Shown: positions 1-8,875, numbered from the stretch's first letter. The stretch is 32,194 nt of DNA from Nitrosovibrio sp. Nv4 (GCA_943327105.2 CALPVV020000019.1:1-32194); one strand, 5' to 3'. Made by a program: numbers and translations. Notes: generated from the sequence alone by a model not told the origin.

Positions 1-1352
1 CACCCGGCGCAGGTGTCGTTACTGGCGTAGGTTTGATCAATGGCCGCGAATGCATGATCATCGCCAACGATGCCACCGTCAAAGGTGGAACCTACTTCCC
101 GATGACCGTGAAGAAACATTTGCGCGCTCAAGAAATCGCCCGTGAAAATTTCCTTCCCTGCATTTATCTCGTCGACTCCGGTGGAGCATTCCTTCCGCTT
201 CAGGCAGAAGTTTTTCCCGATAAAGAACACTTTGGCCGAATTTTTTTCAATCAGGCGAACCTCTCTGCGATGGGCATTCCTCAGATTGCAGTCGTGATGG
301 GATCATGTACTGCTGGCGGTGCTTATGTACCTGCCATGAGCGAACAGACCATCATCGTAAAAAGCCAAGGTACTATTTTCCTTGGTGGTCCTCCGCTGGT
401 GAAAGCGGCAACCGGTGAAATCGTTACTGCTGAAGAACTTGGTGGTGGCGATGTGCACACCCGTACTTCAGGTGTTGCAGATTACCTTGCCGACAATGAT
501 GAACATGCACTCGAAATTGCGCGTGAAATCGTTCAGAACCTGAATCGCCCTTCTCCATTCGCAATTGAACGAGTGGCAATTGAAGAACCACTTTATGACC
601 CGAAAGAGATCGCAGGAATTCTACCCAAAGATCTCCGCACACCATTTGATGTTCGTGAAATCATTGCTCGCACCGTAGATGGCTCTCGTTTTCATGAATT
701 CAAACCATTGTACGGCAACACACTCGTTTGTGGTTTTGCACACTTGATGGGTATGCCCGTCGGGATCATCGCCAATAACGGAATTCTCTTTTCTGAAAGT
801 GCTCTCAAGGGGGCGCATTTTATCGAACTCTGTTCACAGCGGAAGATTCCACTCTTGTTCTTGCAAAACATCACCGGTTTCATGGTGGGTAAAAAATACG
901 AACACGGCGGAATCGCTAAAGATGGCGCAAAACTCGTGACGGCAGTATCGACGACTAATGTACCGAAAATCACCCTCGTGGTTGGAGGAAGTTTTGGTGC
1001 CGGAAACTACGGCATGTGTGGACGCGCCTTCTCGCCTCGCTACCTGTTCATGTGGCCAAACTCGCGCATCAGCGTGATGGGTGGCGAGCAAGCCGGTAAT
1101 GTTCTATCCCAGGTGAAAATCGAACAACTCGAAGCGAAGGGCAAGAAGTTGTCTGCTGATGAAATCTCGGCGATTCAAAAACCGATCCTCGAACAATACG
1201 AACGCGAAGGCTCACCGTATTTCTCGACTTCACGGTTGTGGGATGACGGCATCATCGTACCTTGGAAGTCGCGTGCTCACCTGGCATTGGCCCTCAACTC
1301 GGCACTGAATGCACCGATTGGCGAAACCAAGTTCGGCACTTTCAGAATGTAA
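1..1352 (+). CDS. mccB: Methylcrotonyl-CoA carboxylase beta (carboxyltransferase) subunit, 5'-truncated by window edge
   Basis: The biotin-dependent carboxyltransferase half of 3-methylcrotonyl-CoA carboxylase moves CO2 from carboxybiotin to methylcrotonyl-CoA in leucine degradation, in the cytoplasm. The reading frame is open from base 3 and starts upstream of the window; the first possible internal start, a TTG at base 33, is not credible because family-conserved sequence ([16 protein letters not shown]) runs before it. About 449 residues are visible against roughly 535 for the whole family protein, so some 85 N-terminal residues are missing. Hallmarks are [71 protein letters not shown] and [12 protein letters not shown], which favour methylcrotonyl-CoA over propionyl-CoA carboxylase, as does the ending [13 protein letters not shown]. 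The stop lies one base from the stop of the convergent minus-strand gene. The biotin-carrying alpha subunit is not in the window. Confidence 0.93.
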   Translation, partial: PGAGVVTGVGLINGRECMIIANDATVKGGTYFPMTVKKHLRAQEIARENFLPCIYLVDSGGAFLPLQAEVFPDKEHFGRIFFNQANLSAMGIPQIAVVMGSCTAGGAYVPAMSEQTIIVKSQGTIFLGGPPLVKAATGEIVTAEELGGGDVHTRTSGVADYLADNDEHALEIAREIVQNLNRPSPFAIERVAIEEPLYDPKEIAGILPKDLRTPFDVREIIARTVDGSRFHEFKPLYGNTLVCGFAHLMGMPVGIIANNGILFSESALKGAHFIELCSQRKIPLLFLQNITGFMVGKKYEHGGIAKDGAKLVTAVSTTNVPKITLVVGGSFGAGNYGMCGRAFSPRYLFMWPNSRISVMGGEQAGNVLSQVKIEQLEAKGKKLSADEISAIQKPILEQYEREGSPYFSTSRLWDDGIIVPWKSRAHLALALNSALNAPIGETKFGTFRM

Positions 1353-1353
1353 T

Positions 1354-3528
1354 TCAATTCAAGGGCACTGGAATCGATTCCATTGATGCCTTGATCTGGC
1401 TGATGATCTTGGAATCGGTAATATCCAAAAACACCTGGATAGAACCGCCTTTTTTTCCACCCATTTCACGAATAACACCTTCGTAGACGGAAAGGTTTGC
1501 CGGGGCAAGCACCTTACCGATCATCGGTATTTCAAAATCTTTGAAATCGGAAGGGATCGCTCCGATTTCGATCAATTGTTTGAGATTCTTAGCGGCGATG
1601 TCAGCACAACGAAAGAAGAAAAGTCCACCTTCAGGAAGAGCAAATGTATCTGAACCGTCTTTTTGCTTACGATACAAACGACAAAGCTCCTCACCCCATC
1701 GTGACTGACGCTGAATCACCGAAGAACCTCCGAATGAGGGTTTGGTGAATCGACTGTACTTCATCGTCAAGTATCCATTTACCAAATCAGGTTCAGCGAC
1801 CCGAGTAATTGAAATCTTGTTCTTTTGATAATGTAGAAGCAATGTTTCTACCTGATCAAGACTCTCTTGAAGCGCCTTACGCGAAGAGAACCAAGAGAAT
1901 CCCGTTTTTGAAGCGATTTTCGAAACCAGATCGGTCGATGGCTCCCACATCACTTTGGCAAGATTCAATCCGGTCAGACTTGCAAAAACTCCTACAAAAG
2001 ACATCGAAAGTTCTACAGCCGTGAGCATCTCTCCGGTAACAAGATTTTTACCTGTGAATATTTCATAGGCAGATCTTACGGCTCCAACACCAGGAACCAA
2101 ATCAAGACCGATATCCAAAACCATCAAACCGATCGAGAAAGAATCGCTGGCCCTGTCCACTGCTTCTTCTGAAGAATTTTCGATTGATTGACTGAGTAAT
2201 TCCAACCCTGTTCTCAAACCGGCTTCAGCAATGCTTTTAGCCTCTTTTTGTTGATTACTCTTAGGGTCAAAGCGGCTGATTTTATCGGAAAGTTTCTCGG
2301 CTTGATCTAACGCCGCAAAAACCTTTCCCTTGATCTGTTCAGGAATTTTTTTGAAGTTGAGATTTTTTCTAAGTGCCTTCGCTTCGATCATTCCATCATC
2401 TGAAAGCTGATCGATTACTTTCCTCGTAGCGGGCCTTAATTCATTCTTTTTGCTCCATAGGTCACTGCTCACCCCGTCTGCATAAATGATTTTGAATCCT
2501 GCCAAGAGCTCTTCGTATAGAACGGTACGCTCCGTGGAATTCAGTGCGCTTGCACTATCCATCAACTCAGCGGCAAAACCAGAAACACGCTTCCAATCGG
2601 AAATGGCTCTACGAAGCAGGTCAAGATCTTCGGAATTCAAAGCGTGGACATGATCAATAAGAATTGTTTTGAATTCGCGACGAATTTCTTCAACGAATTC
2701 TGAAATATGACTTACGGTAACCGAATCACGGCGGGGCACGCGAGGCAATGAAGGCAACTCTGAATCATAAACCCTCGCACGGGCACGGATTGCATCGTAT
2801 CGGGATAAAACTACCGACTGCATGCTTTGAAAATCGCCCGAAACCTGTTGCTCGAACTCATCCAACTCATACTTTCTTGCTTTCAGTACCCGTAATTGAT
2901 TTTCTGCGATTCCCAATTTTTCCAAAGTGGCTGAATCGATTTCATCAAAATTCAGATTTCGAATTCTCGTCAATTCCTGATTCAGTTCATCCAATCGCTT
3001 TTTGAGTTCTTGTCTTTCCTTCTGGATTTGATCCCATTTTTTTCTGGGATTGAATCCTCCATTCAAAACACTTTCATAGTCACTTTTTAAACTCAAATAT
3101 TCATTATAAAGGGCCGGATCAATATCCTGTAATGAAAGTTTTATTGTTGTTGATCGTCGATCGACTTCGGTACCCATCCTTGTAGAAACGAATTGATGCT
3201 GACGATTACCGGCAAAATGAAAATCATAACGATGCTTTGCATAAACGGACTGATCTGTTGTGGCAGTCATGACTGAAAAAAACGATTCATTCATGCCATC
3301 CCTCAGGTAATTAGGATGAATGGTTCCAATCCAATCACACGCCCCTTCACCACACCCAGCACCCTCAAAAAACTCGATATCGGTGCCATTGACTGACATG
3401 AAAGAAGCTCTTCCATTTAAGATCCGACAAGATGCTGAACCTTCCAGAACACTGCAATGGATCTTCACTTCCATCGCATTTACGGATAAGCCTGAGAAAA
3501 ACCCTAACAAGGCAAGAATTCTCAACAT
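1354..3528 (-). CDS. Exported polymorphic-toxin-like protein with coiled coil, pre-toxin-TG-like segment and novel C-terminal domain
   Basis: This 724-residue protein has a signal peptide (residues 1-18, cut after SVNA). A small Cys-bearing N-terminal domain follows (about 20-130; C25, C34, C59, C64), then a long charged helical and coiled-coil region (about 140-460). A hydrophobic Gly-rich stretch (466-520) contains LDLVPGVGAVRSAYEIFTGK followed by LVTGEML. That pattern matches the pre-toxin TG domain which sits just before the toxin tip in polymorphic toxins. The C-terminal ~150 residues (570-724) are a separate domain ending LAPANLSVYEGV..GGKKGGSIQVFLDI. Its layout recalls toxin tips of the TNT/ADP-ribosyl type, but I cannot assign a fold. 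It is the last gene of a three-gene unit, its ATG following the previous stop by one base. No dedicated immunity gene is visible. The function as a toxin is inference; that it is exported and multidomain is well supported. Confidence 0.72.
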   Translation of the reverse strand: MLRILALLGFFSGLSVNAMEVKIHCSVLEGSASCRILNGRASFMSVNGTDIEFFEGAGCGEGACDWIGTIHPNYLRDGMNESFFSVMTATTDQSVYAKHRYDFHFAGNRQHQFVSTRMGTEVDRRSTTIKLSLQDIDPALYNEYLSLKSDYESVLNGGFNPRKKWDQIQKERQELKKRLDELNQELTRIRNLNFDEIDSATLEKLGIAENQLRVLKARKYELDEFEQQVSGDFQSMQSVVLSRYDAIRARARVYDSELPSLPRVPRRDSVTVSHISEFVEEIRREFKTILIDHVHALNSEDLDLLRRAISDWKRVSGFAAELMDSASALNSTERTVLYEELLAGFKIIYADGVSSDLWSKKNELRPATRKVIDQLSDDGMIEAKALRKNLNFKKIPEQIKGKVFAALDQAEKLSDKISRFDPKSNQQKEAKSIAEAGLRTGLELLSQSIENSSEEAVDRASDSFSIGLMVLDIGLDLVPGVGAVRSAYEIFTGKNLVTGEMLTAVELSMSFVGVFASLTGLNLAKVMWEPSTDLVSKIASKTGFSWFSSRKALQESLDQVETLLLHYQKNKISITRVAEPDLVNGYLTMKYSRFTKPSFGGSSVIQRQSRWGEELCRLYRKQKDGSDTFALPEGGLFFFRCADIAAKNLKQLIEIGAIPSDFKDFEIPMIGKVLAPANLSVYEGVIREMGGKKGGSIQVFLDITDSKIISQIKASMESIPVPLN

Positions 3529-3529
3529 T

Positions 3530-4432
3530 TCATTGCCCCTCTTTCAAATCACAAATTTTCGGATTCAGCTTATTCTCGATCAAACACAATCGATGAAAAA
3601 ATTCATATTCACGGTCGCTGGGGCCAACCGACTTGGACTGAAGCATTTTCTGTAAAACGATCTCGCTTTTGCTGACATTGGGTTCTTTCTTTTGTGATAC
3701 TCGTTCTTCCCGTTCGATTTTTCCCAATTGAACTATCAATGATTTCAGCGCAACCTGCATCCCTTCAGCATCCTGAAGATAGAGATGAGTTTTTTCTAGA
3801 ATTTGACGAAATGCGATTTTATTTTCATCGAATTTCAATCCTTGTAAACGAGGGGTAAAATAGTTTTCGTAAAATCGATGATTATTGATCACTTTATCAA
3901 GTTCGGAATCAATTGAATCAGCAGTTTTTTGAAGCCTTGAAAGCTCTGAATCAATATTCACCATTGAACCCGCCTCTTTTAATAAAGCCGTAAACCTGGA
4001 AGAAGCCGATTCGAATCCAGGAATGATCTGTCGATTCAAAGCCCCAAGATAATTCCTCAAATGAGAAGAGGCCTCGACCTTTTCCAAGGCACGTTGATTG
4101 GCATTTTCAATGGTTACACCTGCAGAACGTGTAAAGTTTGTCTCAAGTGCTTTTCCAGCCTCGATTTTGACCAGGGTTTTCTCTTTCGCTTCCCTTTCAC
4201 GCAGGGCGATCTTCCATTCACGAGTGTATTTGGAAACCTTTTCTGAACAGGCCTGGGTTGAACGTATGTAATTGCGATAGCAATTCATTCTGTGCCCAAC
4301 CATCTCAAACTGCTGATTGCAATGCCTGGATTGCAGAACATTGCATTCAGGAAACCGATCACTGAATTCATCAGCACTGGCCATTCCGTTTGACAGAACA
4401 ACCAACAAGAACAGCCTGATTAAAGTTGGCAT
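3530..4432 (-). CDS. Exported coiled-coil protein of unknown function
   Basis: I do not recognise a family. The 300-residue product has a clear signal peptide (hydrophobic core LIRLFLLVVLSNG, likely cut after MASA). The mature N-terminus has four cysteines in about 35 residues (in ECNV, RHCN, MNCY and QACS), which could form disulfides in the periplasm or outside. Most of the remainder is charged and helical with heptad-like spacing, and there are two more Cys near the end (RLCLIENKLNPKICDL). Its start overlaps the end of the upstream gene by 13 bases, and its TGA is followed after one base by the ATG of the toxin-like gene, so the three are almost certainly co-transcribed and probably coupled. 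By position it could be a chaperone, adaptor or structural partner of the toxin-like protein; this is inference. Confidence 0.75.
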   Translation of the reverse strand: MPTLIRLFLLVVLSNGMASADEFSDRFPECNVLQSRHCNQQFEMVGHRMNCYRNYIRSTQACSEKVSKYTREWKIALREREAKEKTLVKIEAGKALETNFTRSAGVTIENANQRALEKVEASSHLRNYLGALNRQIIPGFESASSRFTALLKEAGSMVNIDSELSRLQKTADSIDSELDKVINNHRFYENYFTPRLQGLKFDENKIAFRQILEKTHLYLQDAEGMQVALKSLIVQLGKIEREERVSQKKEPNVSKSEIVLQKMLQSKSVGPSDREYEFFHRLCLIENKLNPKICDLKEGQ

Positions 4433-5310
4433 GACTCAAGAACTCCATTTTCATTGAGCTTCAATGGGCAACTGAGTACATCTTTGTTTCCGTGATTGGG
4501 GTGAGCACAAAACTTATACTTTTCAACACCGAATTTCTGGTTTCTACATAATTTTGCACGATCACAAGGACAACCAGACAAGCATTTAATCCGATCTTTA
4601 CTTCTCTTCTCGCATCCACAAACACCCTCGTCTCTAGCCTCATTGAATAGTTCGGGTTCACAATTTTTCGAGTCCTCGACAAAATATTCGAAACCACATT
4701 TGATGCTTTTCTTGACCGAGCAAGCAAGGTCTTCCGAATTCGTGTGATTCTTTGAATAAGTGGTGTTTGTTTTTTCAATAAAGTTCAAGCCGAATTTGGT
4801 TTCAACTTCACTTACGTTGAATACAGAATTGCTAACATCAAGAACTTTAAGCTTATCCCGATTAGGAAGCAGTGCTAAAAAATAAGCAGCAGCTTCTTCA
4901 TCCGAGTTTCTTAGAGCGCCCTCTACGGCTAAAGCAACCTCTTTCAAAGTCTTTTGATACGGAACGCACTTCAGTGGCTCGATTGAAAGCAATTCTCCAA
5001 GAATAAGTCCTTCAGGTAAATCCATGTTCTTCTGATCGATTCGAAAAGTAGCGCTCTGCCTGCCAGGCAGGATATAATTTCCAAACTCGAAATTCCGAAC
5101 TGCCTTGAAGAGTCCAAATGAATTGAACAGTGAAACTGCAAACGATTGAGTACAAACCAAATCATCGGTTTTGCTGTTATAAACGCTTGAAACCAATCCT
5201 GACTCTTCAACATTCACACTCCAAAGAACCCCGGGAGAAGTGACTTCGGCAACAGCAGATTGAGCCAATTGACTGAATAAAACGAGACCAAAAATAGCGA
5301 ATATTTTCAT
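4420..5310 (-). CDS. Exported protein with cysteine-rich C-terminal region, first gene of toxin-like cassette
   Basis: The family is not recognised. The start at 5310 (MKIFAIFGLVLFSQLAQS, a good signal peptide) is preferred over an in-frame ATG at 5367. The latter lies inside a TTGACA -35 box, whereas 5310 has an AAGGG ribosome binding site nine bases upstream. The mature protein of about 275 residues has an N-terminal half without obvious motifs. The last ~105 residues carry 12 cysteines, including a CGC and a C-L-S-G-C-P-C cluster, suggesting a disulfide-knotted extracellular or periplasmic domain. It overlaps the next gene by 13 bases and leads the cassette ending in the toxin-like protein. 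A role in delivery, binding or folding of that protein is possible but not shown by sequence. Confidence 0.75.
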   Translation of the reverse strand: MKIFAIFGLVLFSQLAQSAVAEVTSPGVLWSVNVEESGLVSSVYNSKTDDLVCTQSFAVSLFNSFGLFKAVRNFEFGNYILPGRQSATFRIDQKNMDLPEGLILGELLSIEPLKCVPYQKTLKEVALAVEGALRNSDEEAAAYFLALLPNRDKLKVLDVSNSVFNVSEVETKFGLNFIEKTNTTYSKNHTNSEDLACSVKKSIKCGFEYFVEDSKNCEPELFNEARDEGVCGCEKRSKDRIKCLSGCPCDRAKLCRNQKFGVEKYKFCAHPNHGNKDVLSCPLKLNENGVLESCQL

Positions 5311-5337
5311 AGATAAGCCCTTTATAAGGTTTTGCGC

Positions 5338-5367
5338 ATAGTAGCCTGTTTTAATCAGGTTTGTCAA
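5338..5367 (-). promoter_or_regulatory. Sigma70-type promoter with inverted-repeat operator in the spacer
   Basis: Read on the minus strand: a perfect -35 TTGACA (5367-5362), an 18-base spacer and -10 TACTAT (5343-5338), giving a predicted start near 5331 and a leader of about 20 bases ending at the AAGGG site of the gene starting at 5310. The spacer contains CCTG-N7-CAGG (5359-5345), an inverted repeat where a repressor would block RNA polymerase. This is the clearest promoter in the window. The repeat is short, so regulator binding is inference. Confidence 0.65.
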
Positions 5368-5583
5368 TTTTTAAACAATTTGATAATAATAAAAACTAAA
5401 TTCATTTATCTTTTATTTCTCCACACCTTGACCCGACTGTCTGTTTTTTGACGAATGGCTTTCCAGTTTTTACCCAACAGCCCGTTCAAAATGACACCAC
5501 TGCCACGTTCATTTAAATAAACTCAATATAAATCAATTCCAAAACCGGCCCAAACCTTGCGATACTATTCAGCGAGGTGTTTT

Positions 5584-6204
5584 ATGATTTGCCAAGGATG
5601 GCCGGTCTCGTCTCTTCGTAGTCGTTTTCTTTTTTCTCTTCTGCTTCTTTCCAGCGCACTCACCGGCTGCGCTAAAAATGGAGCAACCCGATGGGAAACA
5701 TTCCCGATCACTGTTTATTCCGACAATCAGATGATCTCAACTCCCGATGCACAAGCCGATTTTCAGGATGCCCTTAATTTCTGGGAACAAAAGACAGGAC
5801 GAAAAATTTTCAATTACAAGGGAACCTGGAATAGTAATAATCCGCCCTATACTGGTACTCCGGAGAATCCGGGAACCATACTAGAGAATGTGATTTTTTT
5901 TCAAAACCCGTGGCACACTTCAAGTAATGTGGTTGGTCAAACCATCGTTACCGCACAGGGAACCTCGATTGATCATGCCATCATCATGATCAATCCCTAC
6001 ATCGAGTTTTGCCATCGGGACTGCAGTAGCCGAGAATGGGGAAACAGCTCAAGAAAAAACCTGATTCATGAATTGGGACACTTCATCGGCCTGAAACACA
6101 ATCAAGACGAAAACAACGTCATGTATCCGATTTTGCAACCAGGCGGTTCACTTGAGGGCTTGACGGTAAATGAAACCGAACTGGCTGAAGCACTCGGTAT
6201 TTGA
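5584..6204 (+). CDS. Matrixin-like metzincin zinc metalloprotease lipoprotein
   Basis: A predicted zinc endopeptidase of the metzincin group, anchored to a membrane. The start at 5584 is chosen because GAGGTG lies a few bases upstream; a TTG 27 bases earlier has no such site and places extra residues before the signal. The N-terminus gives a lipoprotein signal with lipobox ALTG-C29. The catalytic motif HExxHxxGxxH is complete: HELGHFIGLKH with H162, E163, H166 and H172. It is followed by a Met-turn-like NVMYP (M180), as in matrixins. At 206 residues it is essentially signal plus catalytic domain, with no visible propeptide or accessory domain. It stands alone on the plus strand between minus-strand operons and ends one base from the stop of the convergent nucleotidase gene. 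The substrate is unknown. Confidence 0.88.
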   Translation: MICQGWPVSSLRSRFLFSLLLLSSALTGCAKNGATRWETFPITVYSDNQMISTPDAQADFQDALNFWEQKTGRKIFNYKGTWNSNNPPYTGTPENPGTILENVIFFQNPWHTSSNVVGQTIVTAQGTSIDHAIIMINPYIEFCHRDCSSREWGNSSRKNLIHELGHFIGLKHNQDENNVMYPILQPGGSLEGLTVNETELAEALGI

Positions 6205-6205
6205 A

Positions 6206-8041
6206 CTAGTTTTGAAATAGAACTCTCGGTTTTGACGGATCAACCAAAGGCTCTTCTACGGTATTAATGACCTTCTTTTTACGCAAATAGGCCGTTACCA
6301 GATCTCTCGAGTAATCTGAAAACTTACGAGAAACATTTTTTGACGAAATTCTCTTCATGAACCAGGACAGATCATCGCCCCCATTCACGAGATAATCGAA
6401 AGTTGCGATCGTATAATATTGATCATCTTTCAATTCTTTTCCTTCTGAAGTCCTGATCTCGACAATTCGATTACTTTCCCAAGGCTCGAATTTTCCATCA
6501 CCATTCAGATCTTCTTTTGGAACTTCACGGTCAAATGGAATCAACTTGATCTGCAAACCCGAAAAAGCAACGATTCCATGAGAACCGGCCGTTGCAATTC
6601 TATAAAGCAATTTCACATCATTACCCTTCAAGCGAATCACATTGAGAATATTGTCAAATGGCAACGCACGAAACAATCCGTCAAAAGTGATTGGCCCTGC
6701 ATCGAGTGATATTCTAATGCCACCTGAATTAACGAGTGAAAAATCAGCTCCGGATTTATCCAGCAATGCATCGGCAACGAGATTGCCAAAAGCTCCCTCT
6801 TGGTCACGATGATGTTGAAGCGGCATGCCCGCAGTCACAACCACTTCTTTCCGATATTTTTCGGTTCCTGCAACGATAGGCTTCATCCAGGCTTCGATCG
6901 ATGAATCGGGACTCACTTTTTGACCGTGAAATACTGCTTCTCTCAAATGAGGAACTTCACTGGAACCAAGCCTTCTCACATCACAATGATCGGAACCCTC
7001 AAATGTTTTTTCACAAATGGGAATCAACCCCTCAATACGGGTCAATTCAGGAATCAGACGACGAGTCTTACGGTCGAATGTATAGTAAATGACATTGAAG
7101 TGCTGATTATAAGCTTCATCCTGAACTACCGGAATACCATTCAACCAGTGATGAATGATCTGATGAGTATGACCAGAAACAATTCCATCTAGCACGCCAG
7201 TCTTCACATTAGAGGTCAATGCGGTCAACTCATCTGCCTCACATTTTCCCTGATCAACTGCGCTTGAAAGCAATCTCCATTGATTGAGATTTTTTCGCTC
7301 ACAAAAGGTTCCCGAGTGGGTGGTCATCAAGACCGCACTGGCCCCCTGTTTTCTCAAAGATGCCGATTCCTCATCCACAATGGGGAATGGACCTCTGAAC
7401 TCCAGATCTTTCACATACTCAAAACGCGTAGTTCCAGGAGTATTGACGGTCGAATGACCGATGACTCCGAATTTGATTCCGTCGACATTGAAGATGCGGC
7501 TTGGGTAAAAGTTTTTCCAACCCGGACGCCTACCCGTTTTCTTTACAAAAATATTTGCCGCCACATACGGATATTTGGCTTCATTAAAGCGCATCTGCAT
7601 GTTGTGAATATTGAAATCAAATTCATGATTACCAACGGCCGCCACTTTCACGCCCAGTCGATTGAAGAAGTCGACCACGGTATGACCTTTATTCAGATTA
7701 CTCTCAAGTGTGCCTTGCCATTCATCGCCCGCATCAACGATCAATACACGGTTGTTCATTTCTTTTTTTAAAATCGAGATCATCGAATACAAAACCGATG
7801 CCCCACCGCTTTTGACGAGCAATTCACCCGATGCAGTAGCAAGTTTGCGTTCTCGAGGCTGCAAAGAACCGTGAAAGTCATTGATTCCAACAACTGCAAT
7901 CGTCACCTGGGTCGGATCAGTGGATTGAAATGCATGTTGAGGCACCAAGTTTTCACTTGTCTGCAGTACCTGCTTACCTGCACAGCCAGAAAAAATGCCA
8001 GAAGCTACCAAAATGGCCGGCAACAAGAATTGATTACGCAT
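6206..8041 (-). CDS. 5'-nucleotidase / 2',3'-cyclic phosphodiesterase family lipoprotein (UshA-like)
   Basis: An exported metallophosphoesterase that probably dephosphorylates extracellular or periplasmic nucleotides, so that nucleosides and phosphate can be taken up. A lipoprotein-like signal ends at IFSG-C20. The N-terminal calcineurin-like domain (about 45-330) shows the metal-binding motifs NDFHG (54-58), DAGDEWQG (103-110), GNHEFD (137-142) and SGHTHQ. The C-terminal 5'-nucleotidase domain (about 390-590) shows FSLVNSGGIRISL, a substrate-binding element, and YLVNGGDDLSWF. At 611 residues the length fits two-domain UshA/CpdB-type enzymes. Substrate choice (nucleotides, cyclic nucleotides or UDP-sugars) cannot be read from sequence. 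It starts about 50 bases after the FecR-domain gene on the same strand and may be the last gene of that unit. Confidence 0.88.
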   Translation of the reverse strand: MRNQFLLPAILVASGIFSGCAGKQVLQTSENLVPQHAFQSTDPTQVTIAVVGINDFHGSLQPRERKLATASGELLVKSGGASVLYSMISILKKEMNNRVLIVDAGDEWQGTLESNLNKGHTVVDFFNRLGVKVAAVGNHEFDFNIHNMQMRFNEAKYPYVAANIFVKKTGRRPGWKNFYPSRIFNVDGIKFGVIGHSTVNTPGTTRFEYVKDLEFRGPFPIVDEESASLRKQGASAVLMTTHSGTFCERKNLNQWRLLSSAVDQGKCEADELTALTSNVKTGVLDGIVSGHTHQIIHHWLNGIPVVQDEAYNQHFNVIYYTFDRKTRRLIPELTRIEGLIPICEKTFEGSDHCDVRRLGSSEVPHLREAVFHGQKVSPDSSIEAWMKPIVAGTEKYRKEVVVTAGMPLQHHRDQEGAFGNLVADALLDKSGADFSLVNSGGIRISLDAGPITFDGLFRALPFDNILNVIRLKGNDVKLLYRIATAGSHGIVAFSGLQIKLIPFDREVPKEDLNGDGKFEPWESNRIVEIRTSEGKELKDDQYYTIATFDYLVNGGDDLSWFMKRISSKNVSRKFSDYSRDLVTAYLRKKKVINTVEEPLVDPSKPRVLFQN

Positions 8042-8092
8042 GTGAAAATAATCCCACCTGAATGTGGAAAAGGCAATCAGAGTTGACTGTAA

Positions 8093-8875
8093 TTACTGAC
8101 AAACACCGGAGGTTGCATTGCAAAAACGCGGTTGAATTTTCAATGGCACTGAGCGGTCTTGAATCGGATCAAACCGCGGAAACGGGATATTCACCGGAGG
8201 ATCGCGATTGAACTCACCCAATGACTTTTTCATGTCATTCGGGGTCTTGGCTGCAGCAACCGACATCCCCTGATTCTTAATCTCTTTTTTAACGTCACTG
8301 AGGTTCATGGTCGGCTCTTGAACAGAAACCTCACCTGCTTTTGTTCCCTGACCCGTTGATACTCCCTGATTTTGCTTTATTTCGATTGAAGGTGACTGGG
8401 GTAAATCAACCTTGGCAAGTCCTTCGATTGTGAAAAACTGAACGGGCATTTTTGGATCTTTCGGCACATCCACGAAAACTTCAGTACCCCTGACTCCCAT
8501 GGTTGCGGTACGGGTCATGATTCGTACATCTTTTGTTTCAGCACCTTTGTTAAGAATCAGTGCGCGAGTTCTACCGAACTGCAAATTTACATCGCCACCT
8601 TCTTTTTTTGTATCGGTGCGAATGCCAAACTGATTGACGGTCATTTTTGAATTTGCAGAAAGGTGAAACACCGAACCGGTACCAAGCAACAAGGTTGCCT
8701 TTCCGTTTTTAACTTCAATGGTCGCACCCTCACGAACCGGCGCATTTTTGGCAACCACCCGGTTATCAACCAGTACGCTGCCTTCAACCATTCCCAATTG
8801 CCCGACAATCTTGCCAAATCCATCGGCAAAAGAAGTTCCACTCATCAATACTGCAACTAAAATCGTTAAGCGCAT
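8093..8875 (-). CDS. Exported FecR-domain protein
   Basis: The start is the ATG at 8875, with AAGGG six bases upstream; an in-frame TTG two codons earlier abuts that site. The 260-residue product has a signal peptide (MRLTILVAVLMSGTSFA) and then a FecR domain (about 22-140), recognised by GQLGMVEGSVLVDNR, VREGATIEVKNGKATLLLG and GSVFHLSANSKM. The second half is linker-like, Pro- and Gln-rich, with two Cys near the end. Unlike the classical FecR anti-sigma regulator it has no transmembrane helix and no sigma factor beside it, so it is probably a periplasmic or surface protein. It follows the TPR/barrel gene by 29 bases, and the pair probably act together in the envelope. Confidence 0.82.
   Translation of the reverse strand: MRLTILVAVLMSGTSFADGFGKIVGQLGMVEGSVLVDNRVVAKNAPVREGATIEVKNGKATLLLGTGSVFHLSANSKMTVNQFGIRTDTKKEGGDVNLQFGRTRALILNKGAETKDVRIMTRTATMGVRGTEVFVDVPKDPKMPVQFFTIEGLAKVDLPQSPSIEIKQNQGVSTGQGTKAGEVSVQEPTMNLSDVKKEIKNQGMSVAAAKTPNDMKKSLGEFNRDPPVNIPFPRFDPIQDRSVPLKIQPRFCNATSGVCQ

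Noticed and set aside
33-35. TTG at base 33 as the start of the carboxylase gene
   Set aside because: Family-conserved residues are encoded upstream of it in the same frame, so the gene continues beyond the window.
5311-5367. N-terminal extension of the first cassette protein from an ATG at 5367
   Set aside because: The extension covers the -35 and -10 boxes of the promoter and places 19 residues before a normal signal peptide; the ATG at 5310 has an AAGGG site.
7280-7771. 163-codon open frame on the plus strand
   Set aside because: It is antisense to the metallophosphoesterase domain of the nucleotidase, whose motifs are unambiguous.
8093-8875. FecR-domain protein as an anti-sigma factor
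   Set aside because: There is a cleavable signal peptide but no transmembrane helix or cytoplasmic domain, and no ECF sigma gene nearby.
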